The notes beneath the pieces were generated by a model. It had not been told where the DNA came from and ran no database searches. It saw only the letters and a list, made by a program, of their open reading frames with translations. Shown one piece after another: positions 1 to 10,763 of a stretch of DNA of 64,000 nt. Position numbers and translations under genes: made by a program. Origin of the DNA: Panax quinquefolius (lineage: Eukaryota; Streptophyta; Magnoliopsida; Apiales; Araliaceae). Positions within the stretch are counted from its first letter, which is position 1. Every line of letters starts with the position of its first letter. The stretch spans positions 55,692,343-55,756,342 of the forward strand of contig CM035167.1 in the NCBI GenBank assembly GCA_020205615.1, written 5' to 3'.

Positions 1-1545
1 CTCTCTCTAATAGGGCGGCGTCCCTCACATCAAGAGCAGTCGACATCATAGATCGAATCTGATCTCTCTCAAAGGTCATCAGATGAAGACTCTGCTCTAA
101 ATACTGTGCCGAGTGCTGAATCACAAAAGTACTAGTACTAGGAGAATCCAGAAGAAATGTTGGCAACCCAACAGCGGTATCCTCCTCGATGTAGGTATCA
201 ATGTCCTCCATAGGCTCTACATCGTATAACTCACTCTCCAGTACTGCAAATACTGCTGCAGGCGATAAAACCTTTGTCTCCATCCATGCGGAGTACTCTG
301 CGGAATAACCGGATGACCGCGGGAAAAAGCGGCTAGCTCACGCTTGATCCCAAGACAAAGTATATACACGAGATCGGTCCTCGGCTGAGAGGTATCGAGA
401 AGCTAAACGCTGACCTGCCGCCCCCTCGAAAGGATGAAAATCCTGGAACTGGTCAAACTGCGACATCACGGCCAATGGGTGATAAGTAGTCATGCCCCTC
501 AAGCCAGCCAAAGGGAGGAAATCCATGCCCGGAGCATGAGTAATGAAGCTGTATGGTGAGCAAAGCCCCGAGCACAGCAATATGCTAAATGGATCTCTGA
601 TATCTGCCAAAAATGTGGACCAAGACTGAGCATCTGTACACTCTAATGGCTGAAAGGAGTATGACATAGCCACATCATGGGAGAAACAATACCCATGCCG
701 TCTAAGGGTACTAACTTGGTCGTCAAGTGTGACATAAACCACATACAAAGACATGGCCAGAACTCCCAAGAAACACGCTGACGGTGCAAGTACTACAATG
801 GGATCTTGATCATCGGTCTCTACCACGATCATAGATGCAATGCTACGACCCTCCCTGAGAGCTCTCACGGCCATGATAACTCCTATATCTATCTCATCCA
901 TATATCTGCACACATACACGTATGATAGTACACATAGCATCAGTACATCAACTTTGGCCAAACGCCAATGATCCTCCGACGTGGTGAAATCCCCGAAATG
1001 TCATGAGTAGCTATCCTCCGCGTCAAATCAGTCATACAAAAAACGCTGAGAGATCACGTGGCGAGATGTCAGCTCATCTTGCACATCTCTGCGCCTCAAT
1101 CCTGTGAGAGTCGTGAATAAATCTACTCGTGTATTCAAAGCCATATGCAGGTGCTGCCAAAAGCGAGCAAAGATCGTCAAACGTCATACTCCTCCGGAGT
1201 AAGGAGTCAACTCATGGGTGCCAAAATGGAATACCCTATCTCTGTAGCCAATGCTCTATCATCCACGTCGTGCATGCGCATGCTCACACGCCTAACGGGT
1301 GCTGCACTGCGGCTCCTCTATGTGGGTCCCACCCCTCCGGCTCGGTCCAGTTCGAGTTGAAACAGGGTTTTTAAGGGCTAGAAGGGTCGAATCAGGAATA
1401 AAAATGTCACGCGATTGAGCAAAACAGCATACAATCCTAGTCTTCTCATATGAGACTTTGAACCTGTACATCACTCATTTGGTAGTCACCCGAACACGAG
1501 GTATACCACGCCAATGATCCCATTTATCATAAATCACATCCGCAA
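1..1545 (-). pseudogene. Antisense DUF7745-like ORF of Tat-0 (C-terminal part, broken)
   Basis: The longest open stretch is 338-961 (207 aa, minus strand). N-terminal residues continue upstream (about 1020-1480) in other frames, so the reading frame is broken at least twice. Readable blocks are a WL..R..FRFGTHELTPT-type N-terminus (clearer in Tat-1), then VDVLMLCVLSYVYV, MAVRALREGRS and a Ser/Asp/Phe-rich C-terminal half. The spacing and motifs resemble the plant DUF7745 family, whose members often read W.P....FRFG..ELTPTLEE and AET.RSL. DUF7745 function is unknown. The ORF lies opposite to the retroelement's coding sense, upstream of the LTR. Plant Tat elements with antisense ORFs in this position are known (Grande/Retand types); the DUF7745 match here is my recognition, not a search result. 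Confidence 0.6.
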
Positions 1546-1591
1546 TACCTCATGCGTCCGATGCCGCCACTCCGGTCATTACCCTAAGTGA

Positions 1592-1735
1592 ATCCCCAGC
1601 GGGGTTACCACGTAGATCCCGATGGGGGTTACCACATAGATCCCCAGATGGGGTTTACCACGTAGATCCCCGACGGGGTTATAACGTGAGTCCCGACGGG
1701 TTACAACGTAGATCCCGGTGGGGGTCTGACAACAC
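1592..1735. repeat. 25-bp GC-hairpin tandem array (Tat-0)
   Basis: There are about six units of the form atccccgaYgggggttaccacgtag. Each contains a CCCC/GGGG stem closing a 3-nt loop. Units here are more degraded than the matching array at 43848-43995 in Tat-1. One extra unit sits apart at about 1860-1890. Confidence 0.85.
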
Positions 1736-1739
1736 GTTC

Positions 1740-2275
1740 ATCCGCTTGACAATTCTATCAACGAAGGTCAAAACGACCTTGACATTATTTCAAATTGATG
1801 GCGTAAACCCCATCGAAGCGTTGAGAACCGTTCGGTAGCTGCGTACGTACTCATGCGTCCCCAGTAGATCCCCGACGGGGGTTACAACATATATCTCCTA
1901 CGGGAGTAGCAACGCATGCTCAGCCGTTGACACACATATTAATAATGGTCAAGCAACCTTGACGTCATTTCAGCCGATAGCATTTAAACCTATCAGAACT
2001 ATAGAGCTATTTGAGGTTCTCATACCCAGCTGCTCATATTCCCCAGCGGATCCCCAGTGGTGGTCACAACGCAATGCTTCGTTGATCTACACTTCAACGA
2101 AGGTCAAGCAACCTTGACGATCTCCTCACAAAGTTTCAGTTGTTGATTCACACGTCAGCGAAGGTCAAGCAACCATGACAGTATATCCCACATGATGTTT
2201 CAGTCGTTGATTCACACGTCAACGAAGGTCAGGCATCCCTGACAGCATTTGTTGTTGGCAGTAAATCCAACAGAA
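1740..2275. repeat. Dispersed-tandem GTCAAG/CTTGAC hairpin array (Tat-0)
   Basis: Four to five loosely tandem units of 60-130 bp each hold 'caacgaaggtcaagcaacc' followed by ttgac, that is a GTCAAG stem, a CAAC loop and CTTGAC. They usually follow 'cgttgattcacacgtc'. The array is collinear with 43996-44530. Confidence 0.75.
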
Positions 2276-2680
2276 TCTTGACATATTCTGGCGATACTAA
2301 CCAGGAAAGGTCAACATTATCAAAGAGGATAGATGATGGAATATGTTATACACATCAGATCAAGCTTTATCCCCACAGATCTCTTACACATAAGAGGTAC
2401 CCCTTCAGGATCAAGTTGTTATCAAGAACACAGGAATTTGGTGATAACTCCAACATCAACATCCTAATGATTCGGCCACACACATCGATCCGTCAAGATT
2501 GCAATCCCGGTTGAAGCAACGAGGAGCCAAGAATCATCCCCAAAGATGTTGGGCCACAACCCCATACACATACATCATACATTTGGATCATGTTTCTATC
2601 CATAGTACCATATTTATCTTGTTGTGTTTCAAGTGTCTAGGATTCTTTATCCTACCCATGCATCGCCATGCACGAGTATG
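2276..2680. other. Non-coding 3' spacer of Tat-0
   Basis: This stretch is collinear with 44530-44937 of Tat-1. I see no conserved ORF; the short open frames are not shared between the two copies. Confidence 0.7.
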
Positions 2681-2694
2681 ATAAAGAGGGCATC
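2681..2694 (+). other. Polypurine tract of Tat-0
   Basis: The sequence gataaagagggcatc lies directly before the LTR start, and the same tract lies at 44938-44952. It is the expected plus-strand priming site. Confidence 0.65.
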
Positions 2695-4188
2695 TGTGAC
2701 ACACTCAAAATTTTTGTACTCATTCACATTAACATTGCAGGAGGACAGATTCGTCTTTTAAGAGAGAACCCTAAAAGACAATCCAAATCCATATCGGATA
2801 CTACCGGGAGTTCAGCATCAACCCCAGATCACACTTTGGGAGCAACAGTTCCAACCTCGAATATAACCCCAAGACCTGCAGACACAATATCGGAACACAC
2901 ACCGAAGAAGACCGATTAATCTCGGAGATAACCCTGAGGTATCCAGTCTCAGTCCCAACCAATGGGAATAGCCACCAACCTTGGTGATAACCCCAAGGAA
3001 TGCAGTTTCAGAGATAACCCCAGAAATGCTTATTTCAAATGCCATCAGCTTCAATCTCGGCGCTCACAACGAGATACACTGTACCAACCCGGCAATAACA
3101 TTGGGAAGACAGGCACTCCTCAAAGATGATAATGAGGACCTTCAACAATTGCAGCAGTCCAATCTCAGCGAAGTATGAGCAACGTCTGCTTTATCGGCCC
3201 AATCCGGCGATAACACTGGTGAGGGACAACATCGTCATCTTGTCCAACACAATGCCACGTCACGTCTCTCTGCAACGATGTCCCACAAGATTAACCAATC
3301 CCGAGTGACTATTGTGCGGGGTAACGGATGAAAGTTGAAGCTTGAAGACCGGAGGGCATCGTCCCATCTTCAATGACTTCGTACAAACTCTAATCCCATG
3401 CCTTCGTACAACTCTCGACAACGACGGTTTGAAATAGGTCCTGATACCTCAAAACGGATGCCCGAATTGCACTTCTCAAAATCCGAGTGGTCATTACAGT
3501 GCCTGAGTGCACGTACTTTGAGACGACCCGACCTGACAAACCCGAGCTGACTCGACCCGCCTCTGGTACACATGCGGCTCATATTGCCTATAAATAGAGG
3601 GCTTGGGTGCTGATTTTTAAGAGAAAAAAGACGGGGAAACCCTGCACAATTTGCTCTGCACTCGTCATATATTGTATTTTCCCACTTTTAAACACCTGTG
3701 AGCTCATATATAGCCCATTTTGTACCCACAAAAGCTAGTATTTACCCACTCTAAAGATATAGAAGCCTTTTTTATCAGTCAGCTGTAAGCCTTCTCACAC
3801 ACACTTTAGAGTCTTTCTCTTCATCTTCGCACACACCCTTCTATACGTTGAGAGTCGTGTTGCTTGCTTTGGCCCGGACTTCGGTCCGTAATTTCATTCC
3901 AGTCTGTATATATATATTATTTATATACATATACTTATATATATATTGACTAACATTATCGAGTTATGCCTCGATTGAGCCTAAACATCGATTTGGAGCG
4001 TTTACTTGCTTTTCTATATATATATTTATATATATAAACTGTGTGTCGAACTTTGTTTCGATGAGCCTAGACTTCGGTCTGGAGCGTTTATTGCTTTAAT
4101 ATATATATATGTACATTTATATATATTAACTATATGTCGGACTGCATTCGATGAGCACAGATTTTATATCCCATGCTGCGTTACTCAA

Positions 4189-4238
<50 letters not shown>

Positions 4239-4293
4239 CGTGTGTGGGACTGCATTACGATGAGCACTGATTTTATATCCTATGCGTTTACTA

Positions 4294-4372
<79 letters not shown>

Positions 4373-4437
4373 TATAATTCGAACTCTATTCGATGAGCCT
4401 CGGATTTTACATTCGGTGCATTTTACATTAGTCATTT
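2695..4437 (+). repeat. Tat LTR, truncated at its 3' side (Tat-0)
   Basis: It matches the first about 1.7 kb of the complete LTR at 20843-23666: start block, TATA region and the repeated 'cgatgagcct...' units separated by (TA)n. It stops in the fifth unit, after 'ttcggtgca', where unrelated AT-rich DNA begins. Confidence 0.85.
3589..3596 (+). promoter_or_regulatory. TATA box of Tat LTR
   Basis: TATAAATA lies within 'gcctataaatagagggc', conserved at 21767 and 45851. It is the likely U3 promoter core. Confidence 0.75.
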
Positions 4438-5390
4438 TGATTTTTAATTTAATGGCATACTTGTCTTTTTCTACAACCCATAGAGGTTTTAGGTTTTAAC
4501 CCTTAGGGTTTAGCGTTTAACCCTTTAGGTTTTAAAAATAAATCCTACAATTTCCAAATTAAGTTTTCAAAATAGAAAATTAATATTTCTAAATTATAAT
4601 TAGGATTCTATAATTATATTAAAATTTCCTATATCATAATCCAAACTTGCTCATTAGAATTAACATTTCCTAATTAAAATTGCTAATTTAGCAATTAGGG
4701 TCATAATTGTACATTACGGTTTATAACCCAAATTAGGGTTTTAAATAGAAAAGTAGCATTTCTAATTTAGAAATTAGTTTTCCTAATTAGATTAGGGTTT
4801 TCTAATTACTTATAACTTGAAAATTAGGATTAATATTTTCTAATTAACATTAAAACTATTTAATTATTAATTAGGTTTTTTCCTAATTATAAATTAGGGT
4901 TCCTAATTCAGAAATTAGGGTTTTCTAAATCAATTAGGGTTATCCCTAATTAGGCTATTATTAATAACGTTTAAACCTTATACTAGCATTTGCATTCCCA
5001 AACTAGGTATTCAACTTCCGAATTAGGGTTTCGGATTCTTGGAATTGAAATTAGGGTTTCCAAAACCGATTTTAGGGTTTCTTATAAATCGTATGAATTT
5101 TCTAACTAAACGTTGACGTTCTTAATATAATATTAGGGTTGGCCACTGATATAGCTTATCTGGTCAACCCTTGACCCTTAACCATATACTGGACACATAA
5201 AATACCATATACACAGAACATATTCACGTATACCCTTAATCCTGAATAATTCACCAAAAGATATTTTAATCCATAGAATTCCTTCTCGGAAATCTCAAAT
5301 CCACTCACTTATTTTCTGTCTAGGTTTATTATTTAACCTAAATTTATTATTTTAAAATTTTATAAATATTCAAATTCTCGGGTTGTCACA
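4438..5390 (-). repeat. LTR-like AT-rich fragment, minus orientation
   Basis: Read on the minus strand, it begins at about 5390 with TGTGACAACCCGAG, the same type of start as the LARD LTR (TGTGACAACCC). It then runs left through AT-rich DNA with many AATTAGGG motifs and no coding potential. No matching end or target duplication is visible. It may be a truncated or solo LTR of a LARD/Tekay relative. Confidence 0.45.
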
Positions 5391-5700
5391 TCACCAATTC
5401 TTACATCGGTGCTAGTTTGATTTAGAGAGAAATTAACAAAAGCTATATATGAATCTAATTCCAAAGCTACGTACCTAGAAACCCTAATTTCAATTTCGGG
5501 GATTTGAAACCCTAATTTGAAATATGAAAACCCTAATTTAGGGGCTTAAAGGCTTAAGTGTATTAACTACAAACCTAATTAGGGATAACTCTAATTGATT
5601 AGTTAGAAACCCCTAATTTTTGGATTAAAAACCCTAATCTATAATTAGGGAAAACCTAATTGTTAATTTAATAAATTTTAATGTTAATTAGAAATCCTTG
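5391..5700. repeat. AT-rich CCCTAATT repeat, inverted against 4800-5110
   Basis: The order of motifs at 5460-5700 (aaaccctaatttcaattt, cctaattagggataac, taattagggaaaaccta, ttttaatgttaattag) is the reverse complement of motifs between 4800 and 5090. The two segments therefore form long imperfect inverted arms around about 350 bp. Confidence 0.6.
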
Positions 5701-5979
5701 ATCCTTTTAAGGTGGCTGCAAACCTTCCCTGTTCGACAAAGGAAGAGATTAACAAAATTAGATATTATCTAAGAATGAGCTGCAGGTAAAACAAGCAGCA
5801 TACTATATATAAATAATATAGTAGTTTCAATTATAACTACCTACCTGCTCAACGATGTCCTTCAAAGATAGGTCATAATTCTCGAGCTTATTAGTGGGTT
5901 TGAAATCATCATACATGTGAGTATCACTAGGCACTGAAGTTGAAAATTGCATTCCATGATAGAGGAAAGATTGAGATGC
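5692..5979 (-). pseudogene. Candidate host exon(s), minus strand
   Basis: On the minus strand, 5979-5845 is a 135-bp open block bounded by ttttcctag (acceptor) and CAG|gtaggt (donor). It encodes 45 codons containing FLYHGMQFSTSVPSDTHMYD and LENYDLSLKDIVEQ. A second acceptor-like ...cgaacag precedes a short open block ending near 5692. I do not recognise the protein. It lies on the same strand as the coiled-coil gene fragment on the other side of the LARD, so it could be a downstream exon of that gene or an unrelated gene piece. Confidence 0.35.
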
Positions 5980-6195
5980 CTAGGAAAATGTAAGACAAAC
6001 ATTAACCGAACCATTGCTTTAGTCACTAAAATACCATGTGTGGCTCTGAAATATTCAAAAATAGCACCCTTTTAGTTTAGTAAAATCAAAAAGCATTTGG
6101 TCACGATTTTCGGTTTTATAATCTTTGATGCAGATAAATAAGAAATTGCAGTACATTCTTTTATGTGGTAAAAAAATAATATAACAAAAGAGAGT
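5980..6195. other. AT-rich host DNA, probably intronic
   Basis: It has low coding potential. It was contiguous with 16974 onward before the LARD inserted, as shown by the shared TCAAT. Confidence 0.4.
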
Positions 6196-6200
6196 TCAAT
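6196..6200. repeat. Target-site duplication, left copy (TCAAT)
   Basis: TCAAT directly precedes the LARD 5' LTR and is identical to 16969-16973. A 5-bp duplication is typical for LTR retrotransposons. Confidence 0.92.
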
Positions 6201-9200
6201 TGTGACAACCCAGAAATCCGGATTGTCCAGAAATTAAAATTTAAAGAATTAGTTATTAATAAAATGAATTTTTATTAATACTATTATGTGTTATGTGTTT
6301 ATTAATCGTACTATAACCTAGAATGATTATTAATCGGGAGGATTCTGGCTACGAGCTAGATTGAACGAGTAAGAATTTTCATAACAAAAATAAAATTTTT
6401 CCGGAGACAAAATATTTTTGGGGAAAAAGACGGAATAGGCACTATTCACCCGACGAAACCTAAGGGTTAGGGTTTGAATAACCTAAGCCTTTTCGATAGT
6501 TCGGTATGTCAAAATAAAATTCCGTCGAAAGATTTGATGATAATATATCGTGAAAAGTTAAGTAAGCCGATAAAAGTTTTTCTCGAAAAACGTGCAAAAA
6601 TTGGACGAAATAAAAATGACGAAAAGTACTGCTGTGTACTTTATATTCGTTTAGCTACGTTAGGGGAAACCATGAAGGAAAAAGCTTAACGTGAAAAAGT
6701 GTTTTTCAGTTTTTCGGAGATCCGAAGATTACGTAAAAGTTAATCGGTAAAGGAAAGACGAAATATCCAAAAATATTTGGATTCCGAGAATCGCAATTTT
6801 TGAACTGTCGGACAAATTCTGAATTACGGAAGCACGAAGCTTCCAAGGGAAGCTAGGTAAGAAGGTGGGGCGGCCACTTGGCCACCAAGTATACTTGGTG
6901 GCTAAGTTATGAATAGTAAGGAGGTTAGTTTAGCGAACTGACTAAAATGCCCCTAGCCTTGGTTTTCTACATAAACAAGCTTAAGCTCATTTGTTTGATT
7001 CAAAATTTCAACCAACACTTGAGAGAGAAAGAGAGAGAGACTTCGGATGGGAGAGGAAGAGAAAGAGAATGAAGAAAAGCTAGCGAATCGCCACTTTGTA
7101 TAACGGAAGAGATTAAAGAAGAACAGCAGTAATCAAACCCCTAGTTTCTCTAATTTTTCTTTAAGTTTTTATGTTCAAAAAACATAACTTAATGAAGATA
7201 AGAAGTAAATGAAGTTAAAAATGATTTCATATGGTTGAAATCATGAGAAAAGAAGAAATAAGAAATAAGAAATTTAGTTTATAAATTTCTTAAGGAAGTA
7301 TAAGATTCGTAAGGATTTTGAGCGATTCGAATGAATGCTATGAATGAGTAGGTCAAGTAAGTAAGGAATGGTGTTCTATAACATCAAATTCCAAGAAAAA
7401 GTAATCGTAATCCAAAATATCGATTTAAAATGAAGAAGCGAACGAAGAACGCGAAGAACACGAAGAACGTTGTTAATTGACAAATTTAAAACCATCATAG
7501 TATACTTGTTGTTGATGGACAAGTTTAAGACCATCGCGTATAAGTTAGTTGCTTATTGCTTGGTTAGGAACGTTAGAAACGTTCATGAAGAACAGATTAA
7601 ATTAAGCTATAACGTAGTTATGGCGAAAATTTCGTAAAAGAAGAACTAAAATTTCAAAGTTAGTAACTGAACCCGAATGTGTAGGGTTTCATAAGAATAT
7701 AAGAGAACGTATAAAAAGTGAGTCGTGGACTTAAGAACGAACGAATTCCAAGTTCGGATGACCGAATTACGGACAAACGAATGAAGAACGTTAATAACGT
7801 AAAAATGAATGAAGAGTGAAGATTAAGCCAATTGAATGGCATGTTAATGGATTCAGAACGAAGTTCTATCTGTGGGTAATCGAAGTACGTAATATAAGGA
7901 AGAGGATGGCTTTGGAACGACCTCGTTCCGAGTAATAACGAAAAAGTTATGAGATTTCGAAATCAGCGTCTCAAGCTTGTAAAAGACTTAGGAAAATTTT
8001 TCAAGGTTTTATCATGCTTGCTTGGCATTGATAAGCGTAGCGGCGTGCGTGAGAGCTTAATTATAATCTTCTGGAGAGTGGTGCATGCGTATGAGAGATA
8101 ACAAAGGACTTGCCTTTGCAGCCTTCGGCCGGAAGAGAGAGAAGAAGGTAGGTTAGTGCAGCACGAGAGAAAAGGAAGAACGCGGCTTGCATGGCCACGG
8201 GTGTGAGAGCAATGCCCGAAATGAGATTTTTAGTTCTCGATTCTTTGGGGATGTGCAAGAAAAGAAATATGAACATAATGTTCAACTAATGTAACACTTA
8301 ATCAAGTGTTTTAAACCTTTAATGAAGGTTGAGCGGAAAGATTTAGCGAGATTAAAAGATAGAGAATGTAAGAGCAAGATTACGTGGCAGATGTCCGGGG
8401 ACCGTAGTCGTAATGAAACGAACGTGAGGATTACTGTGATTGTGATTCCTTAGAGCGTTGGTTGATGATGTTAATGTATAACATTTTGATGTTATGACAT
8501 GCCATTGAGAGATGAATGTAAAGCGTTTAGACGCGTACGTGAACGCAACGTTGTTGCGATAAGCGATCGGTCTTAGCATCTGATGAACCATATAAACTTT
8601 GACATTAAGGAATTATAATGAACATGGGGTTCATGGGATGGATAACGATCAAAAGCGATTTAAAAACCTTGAGTAAAGGTTGAATGAAAGATTAAGAGAC
8701 GAGCAATGTGAACCTTTAATGCATAAACGATTCTCGTGAATTGTATTTGCGTCGGATGAACGTTCTAAGTATACCATGGTTGTATAACTTAGACGTTGAC
8801 GAAGGTAGTAAGTAAGATATGAATTATCAAGAAAGCCGTAGCGAACGGTAAGGAGATTAATGAAAACCGATTGTGAGTCGGATGAGAATGCTAGAATGAA
8901 ATGTAAGCGTAGAACACTTTAACCAACGTGAAGGTTAGGTGTACACGAATATTAAACGGGTAGAACCTACACTCCGTGTATGGTTTGACCGTAGGATAAC
9001 AAAGACCAATGATTAAACCTGTGATGGGTGAAGAAGTTGAATCAAAGATAAGTACGTATAACGTAAAAGAAGCCGAGTTAATGTTTATAACTTGGATGAC
9101 GCTCCGAGTCGAATGAACCGGATGTTGTAAGATAATGATAAGGTAATGTAAAATACTTAACGCTATTAATGCATAGAATGAATGCGGAATGATCGTTCTG

Positions 9201-10713
9201 AGTATACAAAAGACTGTATGACTTGGACGATGCTGAATGAATCCTGAGGTATGGCATTTATTTGCCAGAAAGCCATAAGGAATAAAACTTTGACTTAATG
9301 GACATTATAATTTAATAGTTCGTATAAGTTAAGAGAAAGTTAGGTTGTGGGGCAATTGTAACCATTGATGGTTGACATATGAGAGCTAGGCTAACCAATT
9401 CCTTTAGAGAGCGAAGGTATATACAAAACTGGCAACCGATCTAACTCACTGTATGGGCAGTGTAGACGAGATGGGAACTTGTTTGTTGATTGTTTGTGGG
9501 AAACCACTCAGAGTACCATATGGACTACTAGAAGAGAAGCGATGTGTGCTGAGTCCTAGAGAAGTATAAGAAGAAGATAAGAATGTAAATCATCAAAGAT
9601 GATGAACATTTTGAGTAAGACATCTCCGTATGTCATGAAACCGTAAACCGGCCGTAATGAAAGTTAGTCGCGTAAACTTATATTGTAAGAACGCGAACCT
9701 TAAGAAGTAAAGTTAAGTAAACCAATGTAAGTATAAGTCAAGTATATGACTAATTGGTGTATTTGTTATTTCCTTATGTGTTATAGGGATTGGAATGAAA
9801 GCGCAGGCGAAAAGTAAGTAAACTATAAGTAGGCATGCTTGTAAAGGCAAGTTTCTAACTTCATTCATATTTTAAATGAATGCTAGTTTCTTAAACTTCT
9901 CAGATGTTGAACTTGAGAAATTCTGTCTATGTGTGAATGTGCGATATTTGTACAAGGTAGTAGAATGTACGAGGCCTTGTGCCACAATTTGAACACTTCG
10001 GTGTTTCTGTGAGATGAACTATTCTATGATTGAACTGTTCAATAAAAGAATGTTCTGTTTATACATGAACTGTTGTTGTTAAGTCTGTGCTATTGATTCT
10101 AGCCAGACAGAAAGTGTATGAAAAAGAGTAGAGAATTAAAGTATTTCAAAGTGAATGTGACTAATGTTTTAAAATGATAGGAATCGAGATTATTCCTAAT
10201 ATTCAAGTTGCTTCATAACCTTTGTTCAGTTATCGAAGTTCCAAAGGAATGTTAAACTCTTGAAGTTGTATGTTCAACTGTTATGACTTGATGGGCAATT
10301 GAATGCTCACACTTGCGTTAAATAAAAAACATTTTCAACGAACGATGTTAGAAGAAGTTAAGGATCCCATAAGGATCAAGCTGACGGTATCCAGATGAAG
10401 TGCCATTCAGAATGTGAATGAGCGAGAAGATCAAATGAAGACTTGTGATATAGAAAGATGAAAAATTAAACTATAAACTAGTTTAATGAACTGTTATGTA
10501 TCCTTGGTGGCGGATAAAAGTCACTCTTGTAAGATGTAAAGAATAATGTAATTATCATTATTCGTAATGAGAAAGGTTATAAGGTTTTAGAACCTGCGAA
10601 TTCAGAATGTATGTTATTATATTTCAGTATATAATGATGTATGTTGGATGAATGATATACTCATGACGTACGGAATCCGAGTGTGAAGATAGACCGGATT
10701 TCGGGGTGTTACA
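6201..10713 (+). repeat. LARD 5' LTR (4513 bp)
   Basis: It is alignable along its full length to 12458-16968. It contains a GA-rich leader (7015-7060), GAAGAAC microrepeats (7430-7470), a duplicated about 40-bp block (7470-7545), several hairpin-prone modules and no conserved ORF. The TATA equivalent near 6965-6975 (ctacataaac) is weaker than in the 3' LTR. Confidence 0.88.
6881..6902. repeat. Perfect 22-bp palindrome in LARD LTR
   Basis: The arms are GCCACCAAGTA and TACTTGGTGGC with no spacer. They lie about 70-85 bp upstream of the TATA region. The 3' LTR counterpart (about 13146-13167) has lost one C and gained one mismatch. Confidence 0.9.
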
Positions 10714-10728
10714 GGTTGATATCAGAGC
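10714..10728 (+). other. Primer-binding site of LARD
   Basis: The sequence ggttgatatcagagc directly follows the LTR end. It differs slightly from the common plant site TGGTATCAGAGC, complementary to initiator tRNA-Met. Confidence 0.75.
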
Positions 10729-10743
10729 TGATAGGTTATAAAC

Positions 10744-10763
10744 CTTAGGTATGAGTACCTAAG
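10744..10763 (+). promoter_or_regulatory. Perfect hairpin just downstream of LARD PBS
   Basis: CTTAGGTA, a TGAG loop and TACCTAAG form a perfect 8-bp stem about 15 nt after the PBS. The position suits a leader packaging or dimerisation signal, which is inference. Confidence 0.6.

Larger units (their letters stand above)
1..4437 (+). mobile_element. Tat-0: 3' part of a Tat/Ogre-like Ty3/gypsy retrotransposon
   Basis: The segment is collinear with 42260-46620 of Tat-1. In order it carries an antisense ORF, a 25-bp GC-hairpin array, a GTCAAG hairpin array, a purine-rich tract and an LTR that begins TGTGACACACTC and breaks off near 4437. The pol genes would lie left of the window. The plus orientation follows from the PPT and LTR order. 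Assignment to the Tat lineage rests on Tat-1, where the same LTR family flanks RT, RNase H, archaeal-type RNase H and integrase. The LTR truncation means no target duplication can be tested. Confidence 0.8.

Noticed and set aside
4490..5110. AATTAGGG motifs as an interstitial telomere
   Set aside because: The plant telomere unit is TTTAGGG in strict tandem. Here the spacing is irregular and the unit differs.
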